This document shows positions 12,219 to 25,185 of a stretch of DNA of 64,000 nt, in pieces. The first letter of the stretch is position 1; every line of letters starts with the position of its first letter. The notes beneath the pieces were generated by a model that was given only the letters and a program-made list of their open reading frames with translations, had not been told where the DNA came from and did not search any database. The position numbers were made by a program, and so were the translations under genes. The stretch is from Closterium sp. Naga37s-1 (Eukaryota > Streptophyta > Zygnematophyceae > Desmidiales > Closteriaceae): positions 1,054,001 to 1,118,000 of the forward strand of contig CANJKZ010000960.1 in the NCBI GenBank assembly GCA_947471745.1, read 5' to 3'.

Positions 12219-12806
12219 TGTTATCGTCACAATAGGCTTGAATGTGCTTAAAACGAAAGATAGAGTGCACTGTCGGATTTCTACACAGCGGCTTCAAACG
12301 TTGATAGCGTTCTGGTCACAGCTGCAAATGACTTGATTCAAATTGGATCTGGAGCGTCTTGACATCGCCTATATTTGGCAATTTAGATTGCACGATTTCA
12401 TTAAGGATTGACGACGCAACGTTGGTTTGAACGAACGGCACTATGGCAGCCACCATAGACTTAGAACACTTGAAATCACTTGAATCTTGAAACCAAGGCT
12501 GTAGTTCTTCCAGATAAATTCTTCCTTGAGTTCTTGGAAGTCTGCTGCGCACACCTGCGACACGCCGAACGTTCCATACACGACAAAATAGAAAAACCGC
12601 ACACGACACGCAAACGACGACGTGACACGCGACTAGCGATAACTCGCTATTGACTCGACACACACATTCAAAATCATGCCTCATCATTCACACACTATTA
12701 TAAGCATGAAATATATATTATCTCATGCCGTCATACCATTCCATGCACACACGCATGCACGCACACGGACAACAAGCCGAATGCAAACCGTAGGGTTGCA
12801 CCAACA
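12219..12806 (-). repeat. Single LTR shared by E and E1 (588 bp)
   Basis: Read on the minus strand it starts tgttggtgcaaccc, right after a polypurine tract (complement of aactccccctcgg, 12807-12819), and ends gataaca right before a primer site. It is therefore the 3' LTR of the E body on its right and the 5' LTR of E1 on its left. Confidence 0.82.
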
Positions 12807-12819
12807 AACTCCCCCTCGG

Positions 12820-13502
12820 ATTGTTGGCCTTAGGATCTTGCTCTCTCAGTTCAGAGCCATCCCAGCCAGCTTGTAACACTTCCAATGCTGCTGCTCCACC
12901 AGCCTCTTGGTCATCATGTCACCTGGCTGCCCCGTCGTCTTTACGTAGCGCAACTCAACTTCACCCGCGGCCACCATGCTCCTCGTCCAATGCCACTTCA
13001 CCCTCATGTGCTTCGTGAGGCCATGCAACACAGAGTTCTTAGCAAGAGCAATGGCACCCTGGCTGTCAAAGTAGAGTGGGGTAGGTCCTTGCTGCTCCTC
13101 CCCCAATTCGGTCAACAAACGCCACTGCCACACAATCTCCCGTACGGCACGGAAGAGTGCCATGTACTCGGACTCCACCGAGCTCAATGCTTGATCCACC
13201 TGCTTCTTGCTCTCCCAAGCAGTTGGGCCTCCACCAACACAGCAAATGAACCCTCCAACACTTGTCATGTCCTCTGGTTCCGATGCATAAGAAGCATCCG
13301 AGAATGCGGTGAGGAACAAACACCAGGGTTCAACACCATCCGCGCCCTTTTTGCGCCTTTGCGCCGCCGCCGAGTATTGCGGCCCAACCGTCGCTGTTTG
13401 GCCAAGATACTTGGCCACCCTCATTCAAGCTGCTACCTGCTCCTCATTAGGGCATTGAACAACCCTAGCCAACTGTCCGGTTGCAAAGGCGACGTTCGGT
13501 CG
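12820..13502 (-). pseudogene. 3' end of E pol (end of RT and RNase H)
   Basis: A minus-strand frame with the copia RNase H landmarks: FSDASYASEPEDMTSVGG, SSVESEYMALFRAVRE, YFDSQGAIALAKN and the TKHMRVKWHW / GDMMTKRL end. It directly precedes the polypurine tract and LTR. Element D is inserted at its upstream side. The E sequence at 25186-28240 is the other part of the same body. Confidence 0.8.
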
Positions 13503-14357
13503 TGTTATGTGATGCTATCATTTGCATTCACGTCTGTCCGCCTCCCATCATATGTTCGTGTGTTGCATGCGTGGTGTGAGCGTGTGCAAGAATTTGTGTT
13601 TGGTGTTGTTTGGATTTTCTGAGCATGTGTGAGTGTTATTTTCCTTGAGAAGATATCCGAAGTGACTCCTCTGCTCGAGAGCTTTCCGACGAACAGAGAA
13701 TCGCCGCGATCGGAGCAAGAACGAGAAAGATATGATCGTTCGAAGTTTTGATTGAGATGCGGCGACTATGGGAATTTGCGTGTGACTCAATATGGGGTAC
13801 AGAATTTTGGGGGTTGGGAAATTCGTCACCATCACTGTAGATGATGCCAAGTGGTTGGGAAAAGCCAAACCAGGTTGGCAAGTGTGGCCAAGTTGGGTGA
13901 GGTGGATGGCATGAGTTGGGAAAGTGACAAATGTCAAAGCTGGGGTGCCTATAGAGAGGGGAATTGTATGGTATGGGGTTTCTTTGGTTGGGGACTCCCT
14001 TGGGACCTTCCCTCTCGTCCTCCTCATCCCCTCGTACCTGGTTCAATCACTACTCTAACTTTCTTGTGTGAACTTGTGAGACAACTTTGTTATTGAGTTA
14101 AGTTTCTATGGCAGCATACCCCCTAGTGCGCCGAAATTCATAACTCAAGCTATACTCCATATTTTGATACTATTCAAATTGGGAAAGATAGCCACGGTCA
14201 AGGGCTACAACGTATTCGAGTTTGAGAGAATTCTAACAGAGAAGTTTCTGTCGACGACGTTTCTTGTGACAACAACGTGTCTGTCCAGAATTATAGTTGA
14301 CGATTTTGAGATATTTCGGCCCTTAATCTTCATAGACTCCGTCATTAGTCTCCAACA
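13503..14357 (+). repeat. 5' LTR of D (~855 bp)
   Basis: Starts tgttatgtgatgc just where the E pol sequence stops and ends gtctccaaca, three bases before the primer site. No second copy is in the window, so the start is set by the E junction and the TG...CA ends. Confidence 0.7.
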
Positions 14358-14592
14358 AGTGGTATCAGAGCTGATGAATGACTTTGTGGAGAGTCTACTG
14401 AAGTTTGAAGACCCTCCTAGACCCACCATGGCCTGTGGGCATGCCTAAGTGGAGTTCTGGAGGTTGCATGTGACTTCCGCTAAGGGGAAACTCTGCCAAA
14501 ATTTCGTTGGCGCCGACACTTGTGGAAATTGAGTGGGAATTTGGTGTGGACAGCAAAAAGGGAGCTGGAATCTGTGTTTGGGAGCAGAGGAA

Positions 14593-16960
14593 ATGAGTCA
14601 AGGGAGTGGAGATGCAGCTGAGAAAAGAAATGAGCCACCACCACCAAAGATCGATGCAGTGGATGGCTCAAACTATGAGGAATGGAGCGGGCGGATGCGG
14701 AGTGCATTCAAGCGCTACAAGCTGCTGAAACTTGCGATGGGTGAAGAGAAGATGCCGAAGGAAGGAGATGCCCGCGATCGGTGGATTGAGAAGAGTGCGG
14801 TGCTGTACGACCTAATCCTTCAATCGGTCAACAACGATATGTTCCAACACATCAAGGATTTGGTGGAGTTGGATGATTCCGGACCAAAGGCGTGGAAGCT
14901 ACTGCGCGACGTGATTCAGCCCAACACGCTGCCGATGGTGATTGTGTTGGAGAAGGAGCTGGCTGCCCTCTCCATGCGACCGGGCGATGATGTGAAGCCG
15001 GTCCTTGACAAGATCAAGGACACCTATGCGAGGATGGCAGCGGCGGGCAGCAAGGTGTCGCAGATGCAGCAGTGCACCAAGATCATCTCGGTGCTCGACA
15101 ACTCGTGGGACAACCTAATCCCCACCCTCAACACTCAGCAGGACCAGTGGACGCCTGAGTGGCTACGGCATCAGATTCTGTAGGAGGACTTCCGCAGGTG
15201 CCACACGGGAGGGGGTGCTACCAACAAAACTGCTGAGGGGTATGGAGCTGCAGGAGGCAGCAGAGGAAGAGGGGGTGGGAGAGGTCGAGGCAGTGGGAGA
15301 GGCTTTGGCAGAGGGAGAGGTCGAAGTGACTATAATGAGGGGCATGGGAGCTCTGGAGGCAGGGGGAGTACCCGAATGGAGGGAGCGTGCTGGTACTGCA
15401 AGAAGGCTGGACACCCGTGGTTCAAGTGTTTCAGCTGGCCTGAGGGATGGGCACCCCCAGGCATGAAGCCGCCAAGTGGTGAACGTGCACGAGGTGGCGC
15501 TGTGCAAGGTTCAGGTGCACAAGGTGATGGTGCACATGGTAAAGCCGACCCTGGGATGTTCCTCATGGTTGAGGATGTGAAAGGGAGTGAGGGTGATGTG
15601 GACTCAGTTGGGAAGGTTGTGATGCACCCCCTCACTCACTGGGTGATAGATTCAGGTTGCACAAGTCACATGACACCACGGGCAGATTTGCTTGACGAGG
15701 TAAAGCCCCCTGAAAATATTAAGTTTGTGGCTGCCGCTTCAGGCGCTTTGCTCCCTGTGATTGGTCTTGGGAATGCCAAGGTAATGGGAGCCAATGGGGG
15801 GCTTGTGGGGCTGGGGAATGTGCTATTGGTTGAAGGCTTGTCCGCTAACCTTCTTTCTGTGCGCCGGCTGCAGTTACCTTCGATCCAACCAGCTGCCGTG
15901 CAAAGCTTGGGAAGCTGTTGTTGTGGGATCTGGAGGAGAAGAACAGCTGCATCAAGGATCTGTGGCAGCTGCCCATCATCCCTTGGAATGGGAAACCACC
16001 AAGAACGGCAGCGGCTGCAGCAACGGCTTAAGCAACTACGGGAGGAGAGGAGACTGCGCCAACTGATGGGGCCCTGGATGCAGTCAAGAAGGTGCAGCAG
16101 ACACAGCAGCCACATGGTGAGGTGCTTGCTGGTGTGGATGCGACAGCTGCATGGGCAAAGGCTTCATCTGGGAGTGGTGAGGCTGATTGGGAGACGTGGC
16201 ACGAGAGGCTATGTTATGTGAATTTTCCTATGCTGCAGAAGTTAGTGAAGGATGGGAGCTTGAAGGGGTTGGAGGTGAAGGGGGCAGCAAAGGAGATTGG
16301 GAGCTGCCCTACATGCCTTGAAACTAAATTCACCAAGTTTCCCTTCAGCAGCAGTACAGGACCAGCCAAGGCCCCGCTCGCGCTTGTGCACATGGATGTG
16401 GTGGGCCCTACGAGGGCCCCTTCTCTCTCGGGCAGCCGCTACTTCTTAACCATTGTGGATGACCACACACGTGCGGTGTGGGTGTACCCTCTCAAGACTA
16501 AGGGGGAAGTGACAGCAGCTGTTCTTAAGGAGTGGATGCCGAGAGCTCAAAGGGAGAGCGGACACAAGGTGAAGGTGATCCGCACTGACAACGGGGGAGA
16601 ATTCATTGGCGCTGATTTTGAGGCGGTGCTGAAGAAGAAGGGGATCCAGCATCAGCTCACGGTTCCCTACAACCCTCAGCAGAACGGCGTGGCTGAGCGC
16701 TTCAACCGGACCCTGCAGGAAGGTGCTCGCACTCTCCTTGGGCGTGCAGGGCTGCCGGATCCGTTTTGGGTGACTGCACTGCGGCAGGTCGCCCTTGTGA
16801 AGAACAGGGTGTTGGCGACTGTGGGGGACAAGCAGTGGGTCCCCTACACCAAGTAGTATGGGAGTGCACCAGCAGTCAACATGCTGAGAGCCTATGGCTG
16901 CATGGTGGTGTTTCATGTGCCTAAGGAGAAGAGGGGAAAGTTGGAGGCTTCTGGGAGATA
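14593..16960 (+). pseudogene. D gag, protease and integrase remnant
   Basis: Gag begins MSQGSGDAAEKRNEPP with a core AVDGSNYEEWSGRMRSAFKR. The knuckle is CWYCKKAGHPWFKC. Protease has HWVIDSGCTSHMTPRADLL. Integrase has VHMDVVGPTRA, VIRTDNGGEFIG and QQNGVAERFNRT. The piece ends at the C2 insertion near 16960. Several breaks. Confidence 0.8.
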
Positions 16961-16965
16961 GGGTG

Positions 16966-17983
16966 TGTTATAGTATAGAGTCCACTTAAGGGTCACGGAT
17001 GCCCTTGAAACCGCCTAAGCAGAATCTGATGACTTCGAACTGCCTCTGTTCAAAATGCCGTCACGATCAGATCCGATACGATCAGAAGCTGAAACTTGGA
17101 GAGAAGTTAGCTTCAGGTGTCTGCTTTCCAACGGTATATTGATTTCTTTCATCAGAGGTGTATGCGCTACGCAGTCACAAAAAACGTAAGCTCGGCTGAA
17201 AACTTGTAGTTTCATTGATGCAAGGAAGAGGTGAGTGCAACATTGCCTAGGGGACTCTTAAGGGGTTGGGACCATCCTGGGAACTCAGAGAAGATTAAGT
17301 CCTAGGGGAGAAAGGCTAGAGAAGGATGGGAAACATCCTAGCTAGGTCAGCAAAGCCAACCACACTTGGATGTTCAGAGCTGTACTCAAGGCTACCAATA
17401 GTGAGTCAAGCCAACCATGAGTCAGCTTGTCTTCCCACTTGCACCCTCTTGCAAGCTGCTTCCAGGAAGACCACACTTCTCAAAAGGAGGGTGGTAGAGT
17501 CCCACTTAACCATCTGGAATTCTTGTCTCATTCTCTGTCCCTGCACCATTGGCATGACAACAATGAAAGGGTGGCAAGGGAAATGCTGCCAACAGTGCAC
17601 CATGACTACGGAACAGTAACTTTCGACAGCTGTCACGTGCTGCTCCGATGCTGGGTTGTCCTGAAACTCGGTGACCACCTGCAAAAAACGGCAAAGGACA
17701 GCCACACTGAAGTTCAGACCAATCAGAGCTTGGTAGATGAGTCAGCAGCCGAAATGGTGAACTCGGGTGTTACCAAAAAAGAGTAACACACACTTCCGGG
17801 ATGCCATAAGTCTTGAAACCAAAAAATGTTGCCATGCCTTGTAAACTGCTTCAAAAAATCTGAAACTTTGAGGGTCTGAAGAACACATGTTGAAGCACCT
17901 CCCCACAAAATTCCAAAATCTGAGCAGGCTTGTAGGCTGAATGGGGTGCGATGACCGTGCCACTATAGTGCTTTGGCACAACA
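16966..17983 (-). repeat. 3' LTR of C2 (1018 bp)
   Basis: Complement of ...ctataaca at 16966 and of tgttgtgcc at 17983. It aligns with 22686-23702 over its full length with scattered differences concentrated near the low-coordinate end. Confidence 0.9.
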
Positions 17984-18009
17984 AACTCCCCCTCATCGTG
18001 CTCTCATTC

Positions 18010-21000
18010 ATCCCTTAGCTGCTCCCTGAAGCTGCCTCCCTTAGTTGAAGGACATGCCACACAAGGTGGCACAGCTCCAATGCTGATGCTCTGCAAGCCG
18101 CTTAGTCAAGAAATCCGCAGGTTGCTTGGTAGTGTTGATGTAGTGCAAGGAGATGGTGCCCTTCTTCACCTCCTTCCTCACCCAATGCCCTTGATATGCA
18201 TGTGCTTGTTCAGCCCATGGAGCACAGCATTACGCGCCATTGAAATTGCTCCTTGGCTGTCACAAAACACAGGTGTAGGACCCTCTTGCTCCTGCTCCAA
18301 CTCCTCAAGCAACCTCCTCATCCAAACCACCTCCTTCACTCCATGAAACAACGCCATGTACTCGCTCTCCGTTGATGAGTGAGCTATCTCTCCTTGCTTC
18401 TTAGACTTTCAGCTCACTGGACTCCCTCCAACACAGCATATATAGCCACCATGGGATGTAGCATCACTGATGTCACTTGCCCAGGTAGCATCGGTGAAAC
18501 ACGAGAGGTACAAATGCCCACGCCTTGCAGGTGCACCAGTCTTTGTGCTCACCTCCTCCACTCCCTTTTGCTTCAGCTGTCCATCACTGAATATTGCAGC
18601 CCCACCCTTGAGGTTGCCATGCGTTCCCTCACCAGCCTCTCTGCTGCATCCTGGTGCTCTTGAAGGGGCCTAGACACCACACGAGCGAGCTGTGAAACTG
18701 AAAACGCAATGTCGGGGCGAGTGTTGACCGAAGCGTACATCAAGCTCCCCACCATTGACTGGAACCGACGCTGCAACTCGTACTCCAACACCTCACCCTC
18801 ATCTTCATCAAGGTGCAGCTGAAACCCTGAGGGTAGAGGAGTCTTCACATTCCTCCCTTCCTCCAGCCCATACTTCTCCCCCATGGCTGCAAGGTACTTG
18901 TGTTGGTGAAGCCTCAACCATCCCTTCACCTCGTCCCGCTCCACGTGAAGACCAAGGTAATACCCCACTGGTCCAAGGGCCTTGCATTGAAAGGTCTCCT
19001 TCAGCTTCCCTTGCACCTCCTTGATCCTCTCCAGGGATGGAGAGAAGAGGAGGATGTCATCGACGTAGACAAGGAGAAATACCTTCTCCTCCTTCCCCTC
19101 GGTCATGAAGAGACTCTCGTCGCACCCGCTAACTTTGAAGCCAAGAGCCTCCAACGCCTCCACCAGCCTTGCATACCAGCACCTTGGAGCTTGTTTGAGG
19201 CCATAGATGGCCTTGTTGAGCCTGCAAACATGTCCGCTCCCATCATCATACCCCTCTGCCTGCTTCATGTAGATCTCCTCGTCTACCACGCCATAGAGGA
19301 ACGCCGTCTTCACATCCATTTGCTCCACCTTCCATCCACAAATGGCAGCGGCTGCTAGAACAACCGGAGCATAGGAGCCTTGGCAAAAGGAGCAAACACC
19401 TCTTGAAATTCAATCCCCTCCCTCTGCTGAAAGCCTTTGATCACAAGCCTTGTCTTGCGCCTCTCCAACCTCCCCTCCGCATCGGTCTTCACACGTAACA
19501 CCTACGTGCAGTCCAATGCCTTCCTTCCTGGGGGAAGATTGGTAAGGGTCCACGTTTCATTCTCCATGTGGCTCTAGAACTCATCCTCCCTTGAAACCAG
19601 CCATGCCTCTCGATCATCTCCAGCGAGAGCTTCCTCCATTGACGCCGGCTCATGAGGTAAGTTGACGCCAAAGCAACAAATCTGCTCCATCTCCCCTTCG
19701 GCTCCCTTCTTCTCCTCATCTTCCTCCTCGTGGACCAGCAATGCCTTGGGAACCCCAAGCCTTTCATACTTGAGGAAATCCCTTGGGTGGGCAGCTCTCT
19801 TGGGCCTCTCCTTGGCTGTTCCTTCCTTGGCTCCACCACGGACAGCATCACGCTTCCCTTGGGTTGTGCGCCTTGGTGGAAGCTTAGGGGATGGTGTAGG
19901 CTGCTGCACCTCCTCCTCGGTATCACCTCTCTCAGCTACAGGGGCCTCCCCTTGCTGCAGTACTTCTTCCACATCTGCTGCCTCCCCTTCAGCACCTCCC
20001 AAGTCATGTGACACCTCTGTCAACTCTGAAGATGAGGACAACTCGATGGGAATGAGAAGTGGGTCGTTCGTTCCCACCTCTATTCCAATCGGAATGGTGA
20101 CCTTGCTCCTCCCCCGCTCCGACCACTCCTTGAACATGAGCCCCTCCATGAACTTGGCATCTCTGGTGGTGAAGACGGTGTTGGATTTTGGGTCCCACAT
20201 GAGCCAGCCCTTGCTCCCCCGTGCAAGACCTAAATGAACAGCCCACACCGCCGCCGCTTGAAGCTTGTCACGCTTCTCCTTAGGGACATGCACGAGCCCC
20301 ATGCACCCGAAGACACGAAGCATATCAACCAAGGACTTCTTGCCACTCCACTTCTCCATAGGGACCCAATGCTAACCTCCCACATGAGTCAACACCCGGT
20401 TCTTGATGACGGTAGCATGACGAATAGCGAGGGGCCAGAACCGCAAGGGTAAACCCAAGTCCACCAATATCGTTCTCCCGCCCTCTATGATGGTCCGGTT
20501 TGCTCTCTCTGCCACGCCGTTGGATTGAGGGGTGTAGGCCGTGGTGAGCTGCTGCTTGATGCCGTGCCGCTTCAACCAGCTCCGGAACTCTGCTCCCAAA
20601 AACACCCCACCACGGTCGCTACGAATCGCCTTCACCCGTTTGCCGCTCTCTCGCTCCACCATGGGCAGCCACTCTTCAATGATGACCCTTGCAGCATCAC
20701 TCTTCTTTGCAAGTGGAAAAGACCAGGTGAGCCTTGTGTAATCATCCACCATAGTCATGGAATACAGGGCCCCACCATCTCCCTTTACCTTCATGGGCCC
20801 CACAAGATCCACATGCACGAGCTCCACCGGGTCACTTGACTGCCCCACCGCCGAATGGAAGGGAAACCGTGAGAACTTGCTGGTCAAGCAAGTCTCACAA
20901 GAGCCCACCTCCTTGGGCTCCCCCTTTATTCTCAGCCCCTTGACTCCTTCCTCCTTAAACAGCTGATGTAACTGAGGTAGCGCCACGTGGCCAAAGCGAC

Positions 21001-22645
21001 GGTGTGCGGTGAGCCAATCCGTCTCACCCGTGCTAGGAGTTACACTTGGTAGCGCACCCCCCCCATGCACAAGCAGCCCACCATCACTGCCATCACCACC
21101 TCCTCCACTGGTTACGTGGCTTGCATGCCCTCCTCTTACAGCTTCAGCAGCCAAGCGCGTAGCCGCCTCCTTCCATGGCAGCACCGGTATCTCCCACATG
21201 GACCGGTGCATGTGTTTGCCGCCTCGGAGGTCCCACAACACGCGCCCATCCAGAGTTGCCTTGAACACCTTTGTGCCCAACATCTCCATCTTCATCCCTA
21301 CCTCACTCAATGCCTTGGTAGAGAGAAGGTTGGCACATAGTCCAGGGACAAGAAGAACACGCTTCAGCCCCACAAGCCTCCCATCCGCACCCATAAACAT
21401 GGCTCTCCCCTCGCCACGCACGGGTACAACTTGGCCGGTGGCTGAAACAAGGGTGGCTGCCTTTGATGGCCTGACTTCATCCAGCAGATCCTCTCGGTTG
21501 GTCATGGTCATGAAGGCTCCCGTGTCGATGACCCAATGGGAGAAGCGGTGAAGAGCAACCTTGCTGGCCAGTACAACCATGTCCTCGGAGCATGCCTCTC
21601 CTACATGGTAGAACATGCCGCCATGTCCGCCAGCACCTCCATCGCCCTCCTCACTGCCCATGCCTTCTCCCATAGCTCCATGAACACCCTTAGAGCCTTC
21701 AATTGATGGCTGACCAGGCCTCCAACCGTCAGGTAGCTTGCGACACTTAAACCATGGGTGACCTTCCACATGGCAATACCAAAACTTGCCGCCACACCGC
21801 TTGCCTCACTTGTTGCTACGCTTCCCTCCCGAATACTGCTCCCCACCAGAGCCTTCCTTGGCCTTGCCTTTCTTGCTGCCACGTCCCTTGAACCCTTTCA
21901 TGCCATAGGCAGAGCCTCCACATTCACCGGCAGCGGCAGTCAGCTCCTTCCTCCGAAACTCCTCTTGAAGGACTTGAGCACGGATCCACTCAAGGGACCA
22001 TGAGTCCTTCATGCCATTGAGGTTGACCACCAAGGGGCCCCACGACTCCGGCAGCAGGGAGAGAGCCTTGTAGCACTTGATCTTTTCAGGGTAGTCCACA
22101 CCAGCAGCTGAGAGCTTCACATAGAGGTCCCGAAGTTGATCGAACGCTCCTTGCACGACATCACCCTCGTTGATCTTCACCGCATGGAGTTGTCGTTCAA
22201 GAACCACCACCATCGCTTCGCTGCTGGGGGCATGGACATCCTTCAATATTTTCCATGCCTTGGGACCACACTGGATATCCTTGATGAGATGCTTGACATG
22301 GTGCAGCTGGTTGGATGAGAGGCATTGAGAGAGAAGGAAGAATCCATCCTTGGATCGGCGATCCCATTCCTTGGTCGCTCCTTCGCTCGCAGGCCTCTTC
22401 AATTCTCCATCCATCACTTCAAGCAGCCCATAATGGTTAAATAGGAGCTCCATCCTGAAGCTCCATGATTCCCAATCCTCCCCAGAGAACTTCTCTAGGT
22501 TGAATGCCTTCACATCATCCTTGGCTGGTGTTGAAACGGATGCTATTGGTGCAGATCCGCCTGCAACGCCTCTTCCTGCTTCCCCAGCGCCTCTCACGCC
22601 ACCACTGCCACTAGGACCAGCTGGAGCAGAACCTTCAGCCTCCAT
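18010..22645 (-). pseudogene. C2 gag-pol remnant
   Basis: Gag starts MEAEGSAPAGPSG with AFNLEKFSGEDWESWSFRME. Protease is HWVIDTGAFMTMTNREDLL. Pre-integrase is HRRFGHVALPQLHQLF. Integrase has VHVDLVGPMKV, IRSDRGGVF and QSNGVAERANRT. Reverse transcriptase has MEQMDVKTAFLYG, KAIYGLKQAPRCWY and VYVDDILLF. RNase H follows down to about 18010. Gag and pol domains are all present, and the frame is broken around five times. Confidence 0.85.
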
Positions 22646-22685
22646 ATTGACCCAGGAACAGAGAAGAACCGCCTCTGATACCACT

Positions 22686-23702
22686 TGTTAGTCTAGAGTC
22701 CACTTAAGGGTCACGGATGCCCTTGAAACCGCCTAAGCAGAATCTGATGACTTCAAACCGCCTTTGTTCAAAACGCCGTCACGATCAGCTCCGATAATAT
22801 ACGAGGCTGAAACTTGGAGGACATTTAGCGTCAGGTGTCTGCTTTCCAACGGTATATTGATTGCTTTTATCAGAGGTGTATGCGCTACGCAGTCAACAAA
22901 AACGTAAGTTCGGCTGAAAAACGTGTAGTTTCATTGATGCAAGGAAGAGGTGAGTACAACATTGCCTAGGGGACTCTTAAGGGGTTGGGACCATCCTGGG
23001 AACTCAGAGAAGGTTGAGTCCTAGGGGAGAAAGGCTAGAGAAGGATGGGAAACATCCTAGCTAGGTCAGCAAAGCCAACCACACTTGGATGTTCAGAGCT
23101 GTACTCAAGGCTACCAATAGTGAGTCAAGCCAACCATGAGTCAGCTTGTCTTCCCACTTGCACCCTCTTGCAAGCTGCTTCCAGGAAGACCACACTTTTC
23201 AAAAGGAGGGTGGTAGAGTCCCACTTGACTACCTGTAATTCTTGTCTCATTCTCTGTCCCTGCACCATTGGCATGACAACAATGAAAGGGTGGCAAGGGA
23301 AATGCTGCCAACAGTGCACCATGACTACGGAACAGCAACTTTCGACAGCTGTCACGTGCTGCTCCGATGCTGAGTTGTCCTGAAACTCGGTGACCACTGC
23401 ACAACAGGGCAAAGGACTGCCACACCGAATTGCAGACCAATCAAAGCTTGGTAGATGAGTCAGCAGCCGAAATGGTGAACTCGGGTGTTACCAAAAAAGA
23501 GTAACACACACTTCCGGGATGCCATAAGTCTTGAAACCAAAAAATGTTGCCATGCCTTGTAAACTGCTTCAAAAATTTTGAAACTTTGAGGGTCTGAAGA
23601 ACACATGTTGAAGCACATCCCCACAAAATTCCAGATGCTGAGCAAGCTTGTAGGCTGAATGGGAGTGCGATGACCGTGCCACTATAGTGCTTTGGCACAA
23701 CA
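22686..23702 (-). repeat. 5' LTR of C2 (1017 bp)
   Basis: Runs on the minus strand from tgttgtgcc (23702) to ctagactaaca (22686), followed by ag and the primer site TGGTATCAGAG. It is the partner of 16966-17983. Confidence 0.9.
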
Positions 23703-23707
23703 GGGTG

Positions 23708-25185
23708 TGCACTTGGGGATTGCCAAGGATCACAAGGGCTGCTTGATATGGGACTTGACCAGCCAGCAGCTGACTGTGTCAAGGGATGTGAAGTTCCTTG
23801 AGTCCTTGTACTACAAGGAGTGGAAGCAGCAGCAGCAGAAGCTTCCTACTACACCGCTGATCATTGAGGCCGATGAGGTGCAGCGGCCTTCGAGGCAAGT
23901 GCAGGTCACTGTCTCAGATGAGGAGATCTCTGGGGTGACTGAGGATGGGGGAGAACCTGAGGTGGAGGAGCAGCAGCAGCAGCAGTAGCAGCAGCAAGAT
24001 GCTCCACCACGTACCCAACGTCCGCGAGACCGTCCTAGGAGGGATGTGCGCCCTCCTAACAGGCTGACCTATCCTAGTTTTGGAATGCCAAAGGTGGTAC
24101 GGGCTGGGAGTGTGGCTGAGCAGTGTGATGAGGATGAGATAGCACACTGCTACTGGGCAGCCGTCCCTGAGCCCAAGACGCTAGCTGAGGACTTGAGTGG
24201 GCCCGATGCTGAGAAGTGGAAGCAGAGTGTGAAGGAGGAGTATGACTCACTCCTGGAGAATGAAACATGGAATGAGGAGTAGGACTTTGATGAGATCTTT
24301 GCTCCTGTGGGGAAAGGGACTACACTAAGGGTGATGTTGGGAACGGCTGCAAACCGTGGATGGAGGATCAAGCAGATGGACATCACAACTGCTTTCCTCA
24401 ATGGGATCATCCTAGAGGAGCTGTACATGCTGCAGCCTGAGGGGTTGGATGATGGGAGCGGCAGGGTGTGCAGGCTCAAGAAGGCCATCTATGGCCTGAA
24501 GCAGGCTCCTCGCGCATGGTACCACAAGCTGGAGGAGACACTGCTGGCTGGGGGTTTCAAGAAGAGCGAGTGTGATCATCATGCTCCTGGTGTATGTGGA
24601 TGACATCCTTCTCTTCTCTGGGTCGTCTGCAATGATTGAGCATGTGAGGGAGATGCTGGAGATGCAGTTCAAGTGCTCGAAGATGGGAGATGTCAAGTAT
24701 TACCTTGGGATGCATGTGGAGAGAGACCTTGACAAGGGAGTGTTGAGGTTGCACCAGAGGAAGTACTGTGAGGGGCTGGCTGAGAAGTATGGGCTGCAAG
24801 ATGGAGAAAAGCCAGCCACCCCACTACCTTCGGGTTTCACTGTGGAGCCCTGTGCTGATGAGGAGGTGGTGGGTGAAAGTGACAGAAAGCTGTTTCATTC
24901 CATGGTTGGGGCACTCAACTATGCGGCTAACCACATGCGGCCTGACATTGCCTTTGCTACATCCAGGCTTGCCAGTGTGGTCTCACGCCCCAGTCATGAG
25001 CAGCTAGAAGCGGCCAAGAGTTTGGTCCGCTATGTGAGTGCTACAGCATCTGTGGGTTTGGAGTACAGTGCTGTGAGGCAAAGGCAGCAACGGGGTGCTG
25101 CTGATTTGGGCAAGGGGGAGATGCTCTTGACTTGCTACACAGACGCTGGTTTCAACTCTGTGAAGGCGGATGGCACCAGCATTGG
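23708..25185 (+). pseudogene. D pol remnant, part beyond C2 (RT, RNase H start)
   Basis: Resumes with GVHLGIAKDHKGCLIWDL, the end of the copia integrase region. It continues with DAEKWKQSVKEEYDSLLENE, MDITTAFLNG, KKAIYGLKQAPRAWYHKL and VYVDDILLFSGSS, then RPDIAFATSRLASVV and the RNase H start YTDAGFNSVKADGTSIGG. It stops against E near 25185. Several breaks. Confidence 0.8.

Larger units (their letters stand above)
16966..23702 (-). mobile_element. Ty1/copia element C2, complete ends, inserted in D
   Basis: A 6737-bp minus-strand element with both LTRs (22686-23702 as 5', 16966-17983 as 3'). It is flanked by the 5-bp target duplication gggtg at 16961-16965 and 23703-23707. The primer site follows the 5' LTR (complement near 22672-22684). 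The polypurine tract lies at 17984-17997. Domains, descending: gag from 22645, knuckle about 21790-21745, protease about 21555, integrase about 21010-20430, reverse transcriptase about 19570-18750, RNase H about 18640-18010. Its LTRs differ by a few percent. It is structurally whole, but coding is broken about five times. Confidence 0.9.
13503..25185 (+). mobile_element. Ty1/copia element D, inserted in E and holding C2
   Basis: A plus-strand copia element: 5' LTR 13503-14357, primer site TGGTATCAGAGC at 14360, gag from 14593, knuckle near 15392, protease near 15640, integrase to about 16960. The pol sequence resumes at 23703 on the far side of C2 and runs through reverse transcriptase into RNase H, ending near 25185. 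No 3' LTR is seen. It is broken in roughly half a dozen places, apart from the C2 insertion. Confidence 0.82.

Noticed and set aside
14360-14371. TGGTATCAGAGC-type sites considered as parts of tRNA genes
   Set aside because: Only the 12-base 3'-end complement is present next to LTR ends, with no cloverleaf. These are primer sites. No tRNA or rRNA gene was found in the window.
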